The notes: generated by a model not told the origin, from the letters alone. Positions 21,966-34,019 are shown, numbered from the stretch's first letter. The stretch: DNA of 64,000 nt from Monodelphis domestica (GCF_027887165.1 NC_077232.1:53306788-53370787); one strand, 5' to 3'. Program-made: numbers and translations.

Positions 21966-22192
21966 CTGTAGCTAGGTGGATCTGTGGATAAAGCACTGGA
22001 CCTGGAATCAGGAAGACCCAAATTCTTACCAGTTGTATGACAGGGCAAGTCACTTTCCCTGCATTTGCCTCTGTTTCCTAATCTGTGAATGTGCTTGAGA
22101 AGGAAATGGCAACTCCTACCAATTAATATTTGCCACAAAACCCCCAAACAGGGTCCCAATGTTTCGTATATGACTAAACAACAGAAAGGCAA
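21966..22192 (+). repeat. tRNA-derived SINE, Mar1-like
   Basis: 'gtagctaggtggatctgtgg', 'ggaatcaggaagacccaaat', and the tail 'aacagggtcccaatgtttcg...gactaaacaacag' form a full Mar1-like copy. Confidence 0.85.
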
Positions 22193-22439
22193 ATTTGGTT
22201 GCCAAAGTGTAGATTTTGATAATGTAGTAAAGAAGGAGACTGTACAACTGCCAAGTCAGTGTTAACATTTCCCACGATCATTTTTCAGATCCTGATATAA
22301 AACAAATATCTCCCCCCCTCCCCCAGGAAATACTAAAAATCCTTCTAATTCTACAAAGAATAATCAGGCGATAAGGCCTCTTTAGTTATGTGTTGCTGAA
22401 TACCTAATGCCATTTTGGCTTCATTTTATTTTAATTGTT

Positions 22440-22620
22440 GTAATAGATTTTCAGTTGGAAGGAACAATAGTGGTCAGTTAGGGGCCAACTTTCATATTTT
22501 ATAGATGAAGAAACTGAGGCCCATAAAGGTGAAATGTGTTGTTTAAACCATCCATGTAGCAAGTAGTAAAGCCAAGAAATGCAGGCATATTCTCTAATTC
22601 TAGATTTAACTTGTTTAGAT
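22440..22620 (+). repeat. MIR SINE
   Basis: 'gattttcagttggaaggaac', 'atagatgaagaaactgaggccc' and 'agcaagtagtaaagccaag' match MIR. Confidence 0.65.
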
Positions 22621-22963
22621 GAGCTTAAAAGGTTATAACTACAAAAGAAGGAATTGCTTCTGGAAAAAAGCTTGGGTACTTTATCTGGGTACCATTTCTA
22701 CATTTCTCCTGCTCAATATCTTTTTCTTGGGATATATTAACAATCCATTTTCCTCCATTCCGTTAATTTTCTTTTTTCCTGAGAATTAGTGTCTTACAAA
22801 AGTTGGCTATGTGCTCAGGCAACCAAAACAAAACAAAACAAAACACAGGCTTTTAATGGAATCAACTTTCATATTTCAATGTTCTACTAGTGTTCTTCTA
22901 TTCCTAGATCTCAGAAGTGTTTCATACAATAGCAACATAGCAGAAAATGGAAGCCTAGATCCA

Positions 22964-22971
22964 CTCAAGGA

Positions 22972-22979
<8 letters not shown>
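22964..22979. repeat. Target-site duplication of composite L1, left
   Basis: ctcaaggaagatatat is found again exactly at 26764-26779. It bounds the insertion that fills 22980-26763. Confidence 0.8.

Positions 22980-23010
<31 letters not shown>
22980..23010. repeat. (TA)n microsatellite
   Basis: A pure TA run. It appears to be the expanded tail of the composite L1, with more TA/CA repeats on the far side of the nested LTR at 23876-23915. Confidence 0.8.
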
Positions 23011-23015
<5 letters not shown>

Positions 23016-23875
23016 GATTAAAATAGTGGAAGACATAAACTGTGGTAGTTAAGAGTGTTGCCTTAAATTGTGACCGCAGAAAATATGGTTTCAAGACAGT
23101 GTCTTGTTTTTAAATCAATTATAAGGTGGTCGCCAGGGAAAAATTCCCAATTATTAAATATACCCAAGTCAGCTGGGTTTTATAGATTTTAATTAATACA
23201 AATGAGGAATTAAAGAAAGGGAGAGAGAAAAAAAAAGGAAATAATGCGAAAAGGACAGGCCGGCCCAGGCAACTCACCACAAGATCTCTGAGACAGAGAG
23301 ACAGAGACAGAGAGAGTGGGCGAGAGAGAGTGAGTCCAGAGGGACAGAGTCTCCTCAGAGAGAGCTCCAGTGAGAGAGCCCTCTGCTCTAAGTTTTTCCT
23401 CTCCTTTTAAAGGGAATTTTCTCCTATGTCACCTCCCCTAAGTTCTCACATCTACCAGTCACAGTAGAAGTTTTTCAAAGAACAGACCATTCTTAATTCA
23501 CACCTAAAAAGGCTTAAATTTTTTATTAAGTTCACACCAGAAAACCTCTGAGTAAGTTTCTCACCTCTTTGCTCCTTGTAAATTCACAAGTTGCCTGACC
23601 TTTATAGGTACTTAGCACCCTTTTGTATTAGATCTAAAAATGGGCACAGCTTAAGAACTTTTGCCTTACTGTAAGTATGGGTTTAAGTATTTTTCATTGT
23701 TCAGCAAGGAGTTTCTTCCCCTAAAGCAGGCTTAAGTAGGGGTGGAGTAGAGTTCTCACATTCCTGATCTAAGTAGAAGTCTCACATTCCTGATCTAAGT
23801 TCCTTCATTGTTTAAAATGGGGAATGGTCTTAACCAAACCTTATGAAGTAGGGTCTGAGAATTTTTTAAGGTTCA
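23011..23875 (-). mobile_element. Solo LTR fossil, copy A
   Basis: This is the same family as the LTRs at 28891-29957 and 37856-38750, but in opposite orientation. Shared blocks include 'ggtggtcgccagggaaaaat', 'caattattaaatatacccaag' and the U3 end near 'gggtctgagaatttt'. No gag, pol or env is attached, so it is a solitary, broken LTR. It sits in the TA-rich tail of an L1, so it is younger than that L1. Confidence 0.75.
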
Positions 23876-23889
23876 CTATATATACACAC

Positions 23890-26391
23890 ACACACACATA
23901 TATGTATGTATATATATTTTAAATTTTATTTAATTGATTAAGCAAATTTTTCCAGGGTTATATGATTCATGTTCTTTCTCCCCTCCTGCCACCCCCCTTC
24001 AGTAGCCAACATGCAATTTCACTGTGTTTTGTGTCATTAATCAATACCTATTTCCATATCATTGATATTTGCACTAGGATAATCCATCATTTAGAGTCTA
24101 CATCCCCAATCATATCCCCATTGACCCATGTGATCAAGCAGTTGTTTTTCTTCAGTGTTTCTACTCCCACAGTTCTTTCTCTGGATGGATGTGAATAGCT
24201 TTCATTCTCATAAGTCCCTCAGAATTGTCCTGGATCACAGCATTGCTGCTATGCCACAGAGTATCAGTCTCTGTATATAATGTTTTCCTGGTTCTATTCC
24301 TTTTTCTCTGCATCAATTGCTGGAGATCATTCCAGTTCACATGGAATTCCTCCAGTTCATTATTCCTTTGAGCACAATAGTATTCCATCACCAACAGATA
24401 CCACAATTTGTTTAGTCAATCCCCAATTGAAGGGCATCCCCTCATTTTCCAATTTTTTTGCCACCACAAAGAGTGTGGCTATAAATATTTTTGCACAAGT
24501 CCTTTCCCTTATTACCTCTTTTATAAAACCCAGCAGTGGTATGGCTGGATCAAAGGGCAGACAGTCTTTTAAATCCCTTTGGGCATAGTTCCAAATTGCC
24601 CTCCAGAATGTTTGGATCAATTCACAACTCCACCAGAAATGCATTAATGTCTCTATTTTACCACACCCCTTCCAAAATTTAATACTTTCATTGCTGTCAT
24701 GTTAGCCAGTCTGCTAGGTGTGAAGTGATACCTCAGAGTTGTTTTGATTTTCATTTCTCTAATTATAAGAGATTTAGAACAGTTTTTAATGTGCTTATTG
24801 ATAGTTTTAGATGCTTCCCTTCTAATTTTGGTTACATTTGGTTTTGTTTGTACAAAACCTTTTTTAATTTAATGTAATCAAATTATTTATTTTACATTTT
24901 GTAATTTTTTCTAACTTTTGCTTGGTCCTGAAATCTTTCCTTTCCCAAAGATCTGACAGATATACTATTCGATGTTCACTTAATTATAGTTTCCTGCTTT
25001 ATATTTAAGTCATTCATCCATTCTGAATTTATCTTGCGGTAGGGTGTGAGATGTTGATCTAAACCTAATCTCTCTCATACTGTTTTCCAATTTTCCCAGC
25101 AGTTTTTGTCAAACAGTGGATTTTGGTCCCAGAAGCTGGGATCTTTGGGTTTGTCATAGACTGTCTTGCTGAGGTCATTTACCCCAATTCCACTGATCTT
25201 CCTTTCTGTCTCTTAACCCGTACCATACTGTTTTGATGACCACTCCTTTATAGTACAGTTTAAAGATCTGGTACTGCTATACCCCACTCCTTCACATTTT
25301 TTTTTATTATTTCTCTTGATATTCTTGACCTTTTGCTCTTCCAAATAAACTTTGTTATAGTTTTTTCTACTTCAGTAAAAAAGTTTCTTGATACTTTGAT
25401 AGGTATGGAACTGAATAAGTAAATTAATTTGGGCAGGGTTGTCATTTTTTTTACGTTAGCTTGTCCTACCTGTAAGCAATTAATGTTTTTTTTCCAATTG
25501 TTTAAATCTAGTTTTAATTGTAAGGAAAGTGTTTTGTAGTTGTGTTCATATAATTCCTGTGTTTGTCTTGGCAGATAGATTGCTAAGTATTTTATATTAT
25601 CTAGGGTGATTTTAAATGGAATTTCTCTTTCTAGCTCTTGCTGTCGGGATGTGTTGGAAATATATAAAAATGTTGATGATTTATGTGGGTTTATTTTGTA
25701 TCCTGCAACTTTGCTAAAGATGTTGATTATTTCCATTAGCTTCTTAGTTGATTCTCTAGAATTCTTTAAGTAGACCATCATGTCATCTGCAAAGAGTGAT
25801 AACTTGGTCTCCTCACTGCCTATTTTAATATCTTCAATTTCTTTTTCTTCTCTAATTGCTACAGCTAGTGTTTCTAATACAAAGTTAAATAATAGAGGTG
25901 ATAATGGGCATCCTTGTTTCCTTCCTGATCTTTTTGGGAAGGCTTCTAACTTATCCCCATTGCAAATGAGGCTTGCTGATGGTTTTAAATATATACTGTT
26001 TATTATTTTTAGGAAAGACCCTTCTATGCCTATACTTTTTATTGTTTTCAATAGGAATGAGTTTTGCATTTTGTCAAAGGCTTTTTCTGCATCTATTGAG
26101 ATAATCATGTGATTATTGTTGGTTTGCTTGATGATATGGTCAATTATATGGATGGTTTTGCTAATATTGAACCATCCTTGCATTCCTGGTATAAGTACCA
26201 CCTGATCATATTGAATAACCCTCGGGAATCACTTGTTGGAGTCTTTTTTGCTAGTATCCTATTTAAGATTTTTGCATCTATGTTCATTAAGGAGATTGGT
26301 CTGTAGTTTTCTTTCTCTGTTTTTGACCTGCCTGGCTTTGGAATCAGCAGCATATTTGTGTCATAAAAGGAATTTGGTGGAACTCCTTTGC
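23890..26391 (-). pseudogene. L1 3' half: ORF2 RT and 3'UTR, decayed
   Basis: The minus-strand frame at 26201-25260 covers much of the reverse transcriptase, with [26 protein letters not shown] and the catalytic [13 protein letters not shown]. An upstream piece at 26404-26144 has [18 protein letters not shown] in another frame. The C-terminal zinc-knuckle part is degraded at about 24360-24644. There are several frameshifts, and the element is clearly older than the L1 at 2-9.7 kb. Pieces of the 3'UTR follow to about 23925. Confidence 0.85.
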
Positions 26392-26681
26392 TTTCCATAA
26401 ACATTCTAAGGGCAGGATCATGTCTAATTCATTTTTGTACCTCCAGAATTTGGTGAGTTGGAGCAATTTGCTATGACTGCCAATATTTGCAAAATTCATT
26501 ATTTCATTTTTTGTCTTTCTTCCTTTAACTCATACTATTTATGTTGACCTGTAGAAGGCCCTTTGAATGGAGAAAGAAATCAACATTTTGTTAAGGAAAT
26601 CTATTAAGAAAACCAGTTTCAGGAATCTTGTCAACACAAATGCCAATCTAAAATATTTTCTTCTCTCTATTTTAATATTTT
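26392..26681. other. Non-L1 segment inside composite insertion
   Basis: About 290 bp unlike the rest of the L1, AT-rich, with 'ccataaacattctaagggcaggatcatgtc' near its left edge. It may be a co-inserted RNA copy or a later event. I cannot identify it. Confidence 0.5.
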
Positions 26682-26763
26682 CTGTCTCTTAGCCAGTATC
26701 ATATTGTTTTGATGACCACTGCTTTATAATACAGTTTAAGATCTGGGATTGCGAGGCTCCCCT

Positions 26764-26779
26764 CTCAAGGAAGATATAT
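26764..26779. repeat. Target-site duplication of composite L1, right
   Basis: An exact copy of ctcaaggaagatatat from 22964-22979, directly next to the 5' L1 junction. Confidence 0.8.
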
Positions 26780-27429
26780 TGAGGTACCAGGCCAAATTAG
26801 AGAAAAATCTCAATCATTAAAACAATAATCATTTTCGTACAAAAGATGATGATGATGATGATGATAATGATGATGATAATGACAGCTTCCCTTTCATAGT
26901 TGGTTCCTGCTGATGAATTTATGGTTATTCCACTGATCATATTAGTGTGACTATAGGGTCATATATTGGCCATTACATTCACTTAATCAGAAGCCCTTAA
27001 GAGAGAAGTATAGCCACATAACTGAAGTAGCAAAACCTTTCTGAGAGAAAATAGGTAGAATATGCCATGAAAGAGACCACCGTTACCACCTTGACATTCC
27101 CTTAGACCCTGGGGAAGACAGCCTAAGAAACAAGGCAAACAGACTTGGGAGTTAAATCAGCTTCCAACCTTACCCCTCTATAGTCATTTTTCAAGGGAAC
27201 AACTTGTGAACCCCTGACACCCTTACTGCCACCAAAACCAAATGCCCCCACCAAGATGGTACTGTAATCGCCCAGTACGAAAAAGAAAGTTCTCTCCACC
27301 AAAGTTCTTAGCCCTGTGAAAATGGTTTAACATAAGAAACAGATAGGATGTTATAAATAGAAGTGACATTAAAGAAAATGTGTTACTGTCTGCTTTGCTG
27401 CTGCATCTTTGGCAAATATTCTAGCTGAC
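26780..27429. other. Unique sequence with (GAT)n
   Basis: A (GAT/AAT)n microsatellite lies at about 26847-26882. Otherwise no gene or clear repeat. Confidence 0.45.
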
Positions 27430-27570
27430 TTGCAGCTGAAACCTATTCTATTGTGTTGCTTCCCCCTACTGGAAAGAGAATTCCTTCAGATCAGTGATTA
27501 TATCTATTTGTATCCTCACCAGCACTTAGCCCAGTGCATTGCACATAGCAAATGTTTCATTCATTCATCC
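27430..27570 (+). repeat. L2 3' end
   Basis: 'agagaattccttcagatcagtgattatatct', 'agcacttagcccagtgcattgcacatagca' follows the L2 terminus (usual form 'gcctggcacatagtagg'). Confidence 0.6.
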
Positions 27571-28047
27571 TATGCATTATTACAGGAAACAATGAATCTG
27601 TATTTCAACATATCCAAGAATGTACTATCTTTTACTCAATATTTTCAATTTATTCTAAATGGTGGGACCATAGTAATTTTCTATATAAAATGAAAAGAGA
27701 TAAAAAGAATAGTATAAAAGTCACTTGAAAATATGAGATTAATAAATGTAAGATGGCTAATACTTAATTTCATAAGAATGTGCAAAACATATTTATAAAA
27801 GGTATGCCAAAAAGCTAAATTAAGTCCAGTAAAATAAAGAAATGGAATTGATTAAATGTTGCATAGGAGTAGTTGACATCAGCAAAGGCAAACAGCATAA
27901 GGCCCAGAAGCCTGAGCAAATGTTTGGTGACTTATTATGATGTTGTCACTCTCTACCATGTTGATTTAGATTTATTTTCCTTTTCAGCCTTTTTTTATAT
28001 CTCCTCTTTCTTTTTTCTTTTTTTCTTCTTTTCTTTCTTTCTTTCTT
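27571..28047. other. Unique sequence
   Basis: AT-rich, ending in a pyrimidine-rich run (ttctttctttct) that leads into the microsatellite. No gene. Confidence 0.4.
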
Positions 28048-28154
<107 letters not shown>

Positions 28155-28886
28155 ATTTACTACCAGGAATGCCTTGGGAATTTATCAATGGAGCCCACTA
28201 GTTTATTCCTTCTATTAATTAATATTCAGGACTGAAACAGTTTGCTTATGGGGAGAACCTCTTATCATTCCATGCAATTTGGATCCTGGATATTCCATAG
28301 GGTTGCATAGTCAAAGTTTCATTGCAAATCAGGAGAGGATCCAAGATTACTCATGTTGGTTTGTTCATGTTTTTTCTAAAGGAGCCAAGTATTACAACAA
28401 ATTCCACATGGCTGGTCAATATGCAATAAACCAACATTACAGCAATAACATTATCTATAATCCTGTTTTCCAAATAGAAAAATTACTTTAACAGTGTATA
28501 ATAAAGAACTTTCAATAAAGTATTTTTCTGATGCCTCGTATGGGAGAAGGATAAATTATAACCAAGATGTATGTCTAATCAGCAACGAATTATGGTGATA
28601 TGTGTGTTATAATTACAAGGAATCATGATAGAAAAAGTTCGTCCACTGCCACAGAAGGAACTGACAGTCTCAATGCATATTGAAGCATACCATTTTTTAC
28701 TTTATTTCCTCCAATGAATTTTTTCTCTAGTGTAAGTGATATGTGTCTTTTTTCATAGTCTGATGAACATGGAAATATGCATTGTATGGAAACACATCTA
28801 CAACCTATATCATATTGCCTACTTGCTTGGTGAGGGGGAGAACATAGATCACAAAATTTCAGAAAATGATTGTTAAAAATTATAGA
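28155..28886. other. Unique sequence
   Basis: No exon or recognised repeat. The open frame at 28279-28491 has no recognisable feature. Confidence 0.4.
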
Positions 28887-28890
28887 GGCA

Positions 28891-29957
28891 TGTAAACCTC
28901 AAAATTTCTCAGACTTATGAATGTTAGGGGTTTCCCCCATTGGGGAATCTTCTACTTAAAAAAATTCCCTAGTAGATGGTGAGAACTCTACTTGAATGTG
29001 GGGGCTACTAGCTATGGGAGTGTCCCTGCTCCACCCTACTTAAGACTGCTTTAGGACAGAAAACTGCTTGCTAAACAATGAAAGTACTTTGATCCATGCT
29101 TATGGAAGGGACAGGAAGTTCTTTGAGTCATGACTGTTTTAGAATTGATACAATGGGATACTAAGTACCTATAAAGGTGGGGCAACTTGTAAACTACTTA
29201 AACCTAAAAGGGTGATAACTTATTCAGAGGTTTTTTCTTAATGAAATTTGTCACAGCAGCATTTTTCCTGACTTACTAAAGAGATTAAAACTATTCAGCT
29301 GTGAATTCAAAATGGGCGGTCCTTTAGAAACATCTACAGTGATTGGTAGATGTAAGGACTTAGGGGAGGTGACAGAGGAGATTTTGCCCTTAAAAATAGG
29401 AGCTTGGATCTCATTCAGGGATTCTCGATTTCTGACTCTCATTCTGAAGGAGAGCTCCTTGAGGAGCTCCTCTGAGGGGATCTGTCCCTCTGGGGTAGGA
29501 GCTCTGGAGGGTCTTGAGAGAGAGGCCCTTTGAAACAATCTCTGGCTGGAAGACTCTTTGAGGAATAATGCTGGCCTGGTGTCACTAGAATCCTTGTTTA
29601 GTCAGACCTTGTGGTGAGTGTTAAAAAACTGACTGATTTCTCTTTTAAGACTCAGGTCTAGGCCATATTGGCTTGAGGCCCTTCATACTTATTCCTTTCT
29701 TACTCTCTCTCTCTTTCTTTGATTACTCATTGTATTGTTAATTAAAATCTCTATAAAACCCAATTGACTTGGGTATTTGAATAATTGGGAATATTTCCCT
29801 GGCAACCACCTTATATTTGATTTTAAAACCCAAGACACTGTAGTGAAACATATTTCTGTGGTCAAATTTACTCACCCTCTCTTATATCTATCACAATTTA
29901 TATCTTCCACTATTTTAATCACTACAGTTTAAGACCGCAACCATTTTAAATCTCACA
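28891..29957 (+). mobile_element. Solo LTR fossil, copy B
   Basis: It begins TGTAAACCTC and ends TCTCACA, flanked by a 4-bp duplication ggca (28887-28890 and 29958-29961). A polyadenylation-like 'aattaaaatctctataaaac' lies near 29740, followed by an R/U5-like stretch. At about 1.07 kb it carries no internal retroviral genes, so it is a solitary LTR left by recombination. The short 4-bp duplication suits a gamma-type (class I) retrovirus. Open frames inside it are incidental. It is moderately old, judged by divergence from copies A and C. Confidence 0.85.
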
Positions 29958-29961
29958 GGCA

Positions 29962-30429
29962 TGTGATCTGGTGGGGAAAATGTATGTGACTATATAGGAG
30001 AGCCCAAGTACAGGAAGAAATTATTAAATGAAATATACTATGGCCTTGCCTGATCATCATATTCCTGAACATTTAAAAAAAGGCATCCTCAAATAAGGGA
30101 CCCACCCTGTAGAGTTATATGTATGTCTGAGATAAGAGGCCCCATGCAGGCATATGGATATGATAGTCTGTAAAATTAACCACAGGCTGAGCCATCCCCT
30201 TTTTTACCCATTTCAACCAATGTTGCCCTGCCTTCAAAGCAATAATCTGGAAGAGACCACCTTAGAAGCACATTTCTTCCCTTCCCCCAAATATAAAACT
30301 ACAAAGACTGAGTTTGATTCTCTGCCCATGGTGATGGTGTGGTTTGCATTACACAGTCTCCCAGAAATATGAACAGGCTCACTCAGGGACTGGTCTTTTC
30401 TCACCCTCATTTTGCTAGATCATACATAC
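29962..30429. other. Unique sequence
   Basis: No gene signal is recognised. Confidence 0.4.
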
Positions 30430-30860
30430 ATCATATACATGTTCCACACCCCATTTCTCTTTTTTTTCCCCACTCTCTGAGCGAAGTCATTAGCTTCCTT
30501 GGCTTCAAATACTACCATCGCTGTTCAAAAGACTCTCAGGATACCACATCTAGTCCTAATCTCTCAATGGAATTCTAGTACCATATCACTATCTTCCCAT
30601 TGGACATATCTCCAACTGGATTTCTCCTGGGCATCTCAATCTCAATATATAAAAGAACTCATTATCTTTCCCCTTAAATTCATCCCTTCATCATTTTTTT
30701 TCTATTCATGTTGAGATTACCACCAGTCTTTCCATCACCCAGGTTCACTATCTTTCCTTCATCCTTGATTCTTCCTCCCTCTGAGTTTCTTATAGTTCCC
30801 TTAGAAGTAACTTCTCTGATTCACTTCAGAGTCTGAAGTATAGTCTCTTTATTGCAATGT
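30430..30860 (+). repeat. L2 LINE fragment (ORF2 3' part)
   Basis: 'ctccaactggatttctcctgggcatctcaatctcaatat', 'gaactcattatctttcccctt' and 'cacccaggttcactatctttccttcatccttgattcttcctccc' are the L2 ORF2 coding end, at the LGV-LDSS-like stretch, frame lost. Confidence 0.7.
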
Positions 30861-30954
30861 GTACAAGGCTATGTTTATTTCTTAAAATTTTGTAATTACA
30901 AGTGCCATCTTCTACTATGAAATATAAATAAATAGTGTTTGCTAGAAAAAAAAT

Positions 30955-31700
30955 TCCCATCACCCAATTGACAAATGGGCAAAAGAAATGAATAGGCAAT
31001 TTTTGGATGAAGAAATTAAAGCCATATGTAGGTAATGAAAAAAAATGCTCTAAATTACTGATTAGAGAAATGCAAACCTACACAGTTCTGAGATACCTTC
31101 TCACACCCATCAGATTGGCTAAAATGACAAGAGGATAAAATGACAAATGTTGGAGATATAAAAAATAGGGACACTAATACACTGTAAGTGGAGCTGTGAA
31201 CTGCTTCAACCATTTTGGAGAGCAATTTGGAATTATATACAGAGAGTTATAAAACTGTAAAACTATAAAACTTTATACTCAACAATGCAATTGCTCAGTC
31301 CATTTCCTAAGGAAATCGGAAAAAAGGAAAAGAACCTATATGTTCCAAAATATTTATAGCAGCTCTCTTTGTAGTGGCAAAGCATTGGTAACTGAGAGAA
31401 TACCCATCAACTGGGGAATAACTAAACAAACTATGGTATATGATTGTGATGGAATCACCACCACGCCATAAGAAACAGTGATCAGGCTAATTGAAAAAAA
31501 AATTGGAAAGAACTCTACAATGTAATGAAAAGTGGAATGAATAGAACCAAGAGAAAAAAAATCCACAGCTACAGAACTAATACTGAAGAATAAACTGTGA
31601 TTATTACCTCTAAGGAGCAAAATTAAGAGTGGAAACATGAAAAGACATAATTTATATTAACATGTCTGTCTGACAGACAATACCCTCCGTGATGTGGGAA
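30955..31700 (+). repeat. Old L1 3' end
   Basis: 'aattgacaaatgggcaaaagaaatg', 'gaaatgcaaacctacacagt', 'acccatcagattggctaaaatgac', 'catcaactggggaataactaaacaaactatggtatatgattgtgatgg' is the C-terminal and 3'UTR part of L1 ORF2. It is more diverged than the minus-strand copies and runs in the opposite direction. Confidence 0.85.
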
Positions 31701-32024
31701 GGGTGAAGAAGAGCTGAGAACAGTGTAGGTAAATTCTATTAATAAATTAATTATAGAAAGGTTATATGCATACACACATTCAAATGTATCTATATTAATT
31801 AAGATCTTTCTAATATTTTAGGATACTTATATATTATATAATATTAATTTATACTGCATACTTATAAATTTTTGTGGACTTGATTTATATATCCCTAAAA
31901 TCAACCAAGAAATTCTTTCTTTGTTTCCATAATTACATCTTCATAGATAAGTAGCTACCTAGACCCATACATCCTCATTGTACTCAAGGATGAGTTCCTC
32001 TACATTTTCCCTGTGAGTTTCAAA
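31701..32024. other. Unique AT-rich sequence
   Basis: Nothing recognised except AT-rich text (31740-31880). Confidence 0.4.
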
Positions 32025-32345
32025 ATATTGTGGCCAGGGAAACTGCATCCCCCAGCATGCCCCAGGTGTCCCTCCTTCCTACTTCCTGGTGTGGGATTAT
32101 AATACCATGTTATGGAGGGACCACACCCCTTATTTCCTGGTGTGGGATTGGTCCTGAATGAACCAATCCCATGCTAGGGAGGAGCCACACCCCCTGCTTC
32201 CAGGTGTGGGATTGGTCTACATAAGGAGGGGGATCTCCCTCTTTTATGAATGAGGGTGGTAAATGGGGACAGGAGTAGTGAAAGTGGTGAGTTAAATTCA
32301 TCCAGGGAAACTCAGTTGCATTTTCTTCAATAATGCTTTAAAAGG
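32025..32345 (+). mobile_element. LTR-like promoter fragment
   Basis: It starts with 'aaactgcatcccccagcatgcc', close to the ZNF143/Staf consensus. Next come repeated 'cttcctggtgtgggattgg' units at 32082, 32132 and 32196, a pair of inverted CCAAT boxes ('gattggt...aaccaatccc', 32148-32171) and a TATA-like 'acataagga' at 32220. These parts suit the U3 of an LTR, but I could not find both ends. Confidence 0.4.
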
Positions 32346-32934
32346 GATCAATGGATAGGATTTTTCTTTTAGGATTTTCCACACTTCCCATTAACTGAAA
32401 TTTAAGAAATAAGGCAACTTATTAAGATTCCATATTCTTATTCCTCTTCACCATCTATTATACTCAGGATCTCAAAACATACATCTGGAAGGAGATAATT
32501 CTTTGTTCCCTATAATATAATGGAATCTCCAAAAACACAGATTGTCAATGACACATCAGAAATAAGTCTTTTCTATCCAAATGGGGATTTGAATAGAAAA
32601 TAGGAACTGCCAAGTTATCACCCCAAACTGGATTCAGACTTGGAGGGCCATAGTAACTCTTTCTAGTCTCTAGCCGAGAAAGAATATCACCAAAAGCATC
32701 TCTTTTGAATATATAGGCATCTTTTTTCATAGGTTTCCTTCTTTTTCCCTTCTCTATTGAAGATATTAGTTTATATAATTTACTCATTTGGAGAGATGTT
32801 TGTTGTTAAATATAGGAACTGAAATGTCTAGGAGAACTTGGCAAATCTCATTTTAAAAGTTCCTCATCCATGCAGAAAGTTCTTATTCTCAGGGTTGCTG
32901 CTGATTAGAAATTAATCAATTGTAAAGTCTTTTT
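32346..32934. other. Unique sequence
   Basis: The minus-strand frame at 32545-32787 has a basic stretch (EKGKRRKPMKKD) but no recognised family. I treat the region as non-coding. Confidence 0.35.
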
Positions 32935-33030
32935 GATTTTATCTCCACAGCATCTCTAGCATCCTCTCCCTTCTTTCTGCTCTCATAACTTCCACCCTAA
33001 TTCATGCCTTAAGTGGACTAATAACCCTCT
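32935..33030 (+). repeat. L2 LINE fragment, left part
   Basis: 'ccacagcatctctagcatcctctcccttctttctgctctcataacttccaccctaattcatgcctt' is L2 ORF2. The element continues at 33455 after two SINE insertions. Confidence 0.7.
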
Positions 33031-33046
33031 TTAAAAAAAAAAAAAA

Positions 33047-33236
33047 CCTTACATAACATCTTGGAATCAATACTTTGTATTGGTTCCAAGACAGAAGAGT
33101 GGTAAGGGCTAGATAAAGAGGGTTAAGTGGCGTGCCCAGGGTCACACAGGTAGGAAGTATCTGAGGACATATTTGAACACAAGACTTTTCAATCTCTAGG
33201 CCTAGTTCTCAAACAACTGAGCTACCTACATGCCCC
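33047..33236 (-). repeat. tRNA-derived SINE, WSINE1-like
   Basis: On +: 'ttggaatcaatactttgtattggttccaagacagaag', 'gcccagggtcacacaggtagg', 'gctacctacatgcccc'. Full-length and reversed. It is the first of two adjacent copies. Confidence 0.85.
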
Positions 33237-33261
33237 TGAGTAATCTTCTTCTTCTTCTTTT

Positions 33262-33452
33262 TTTTAATAACCCTTACCTTCTATCTTGGAACCAATGTTT
33301 CCAAGCCAGAAGAACAGTAAGGGTTAGGCAATAGAGGGGTTAAGTGACTTGCCCAGGGTCACACAGCTAGGAAGTGTCTGAGGTCAGATTTGAACACAGG
33401 ACCTCCCATCTCTTGGCCTGACTCTCAATCCACTGAGCCACCAAGCTTCCCA
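33262..33452 (-). repeat. tRNA-derived SINE, WSINE1-like
   Basis: On +: 'aacccttaccttctatcttgg', 'aagtgacttgcccagggtcacacagctagg', 'ccactgagccaccaagcttcc'. It is the second of two head-to-tail copies that interrupt an L2. Confidence 0.85.
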
Positions 33453-33454
33453 CT

Positions 33455-34010
33455 CCAAGTAATTTTCTAAATAGACTCTTGACTACCCATGTTTTCTTTC
33501 TCTAATACATTCTCCTCACAGTTCCTAAAACAACCTTCCTAATTAATGCTCATCATTCCTCCACTCCTTAATAACATTCAGTGGCTCCCAAATGCTTTTA
33601 GGATAAATACCCTACAATCTTCTCCAGTTGTGATTTGAAACCCTTGACAATCTCTTTTCAGACTATCTTCCCATGATTATCCCATATTATCCTCCTTCAT
33701 GAACCCTATATTTTAGTCAAAGTAGTCCATCAACTATTATTCTCTTTGATAGTCCTCCATCCTATTCTCAACTGACAAAGTATGTTCTCCATATCCAGAA
33801 TATACTAACTCCTTGCTACTTCCTTTTAGAATACATGGCTACCTTCAAGGTTTAACTCATGTGCCATAATGTTCCCCAAGAAGCCATTCCTGATCCCATT
33901 TCTCTCTCCCTTCCTGAATTCTTGTTTATATAAATTAATGTTTAAGTCAATATGAACCCCTTCTTCTGCCAGTAAAATGTAAGGTCCTTGATGGTAGGGT
34001 TTGCTTGTTT
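33455..34010 (+). repeat. L2 LINE fragment, right part with 3' end
   Basis: 'attcagtggctcccaaatgcttttaggataaa', 'ggctaccttcaaggtttaactcatgtgcc', 'cattcctgatcccatttctc' and the terminal 'aaaatgtaaggtccttgatggtagggtt' give the L2 3' end. This is the best-preserved L2 3' end in the window. Confidence 0.7.
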
Positions 34011-34019
34011 GTCTGTTCC

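Larger units (their letters stand above)
22980..26763 (-). mobile_element. Truncated, composite L1 insertion
   Basis: On minus, a 5'-truncated L1 occupies about 23890-26391, from the middle of the reverse transcriptase through the 3'UTR, with a simple-repeat (TA/CA) tail. Then 26392-26681 holds about 290 bp with no likeness to the full L1 in this window, and 26682-26763 is a second short piece of L1 ORF2 matching about 3585-3655 of the full copy, a segment already present at about 25200-25290. The whole is bounded by one 16-bp duplication, so it may be a single insertion event that switched templates. A solo LTR (23011-23875) later landed in its tail. Confidence 0.75.
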
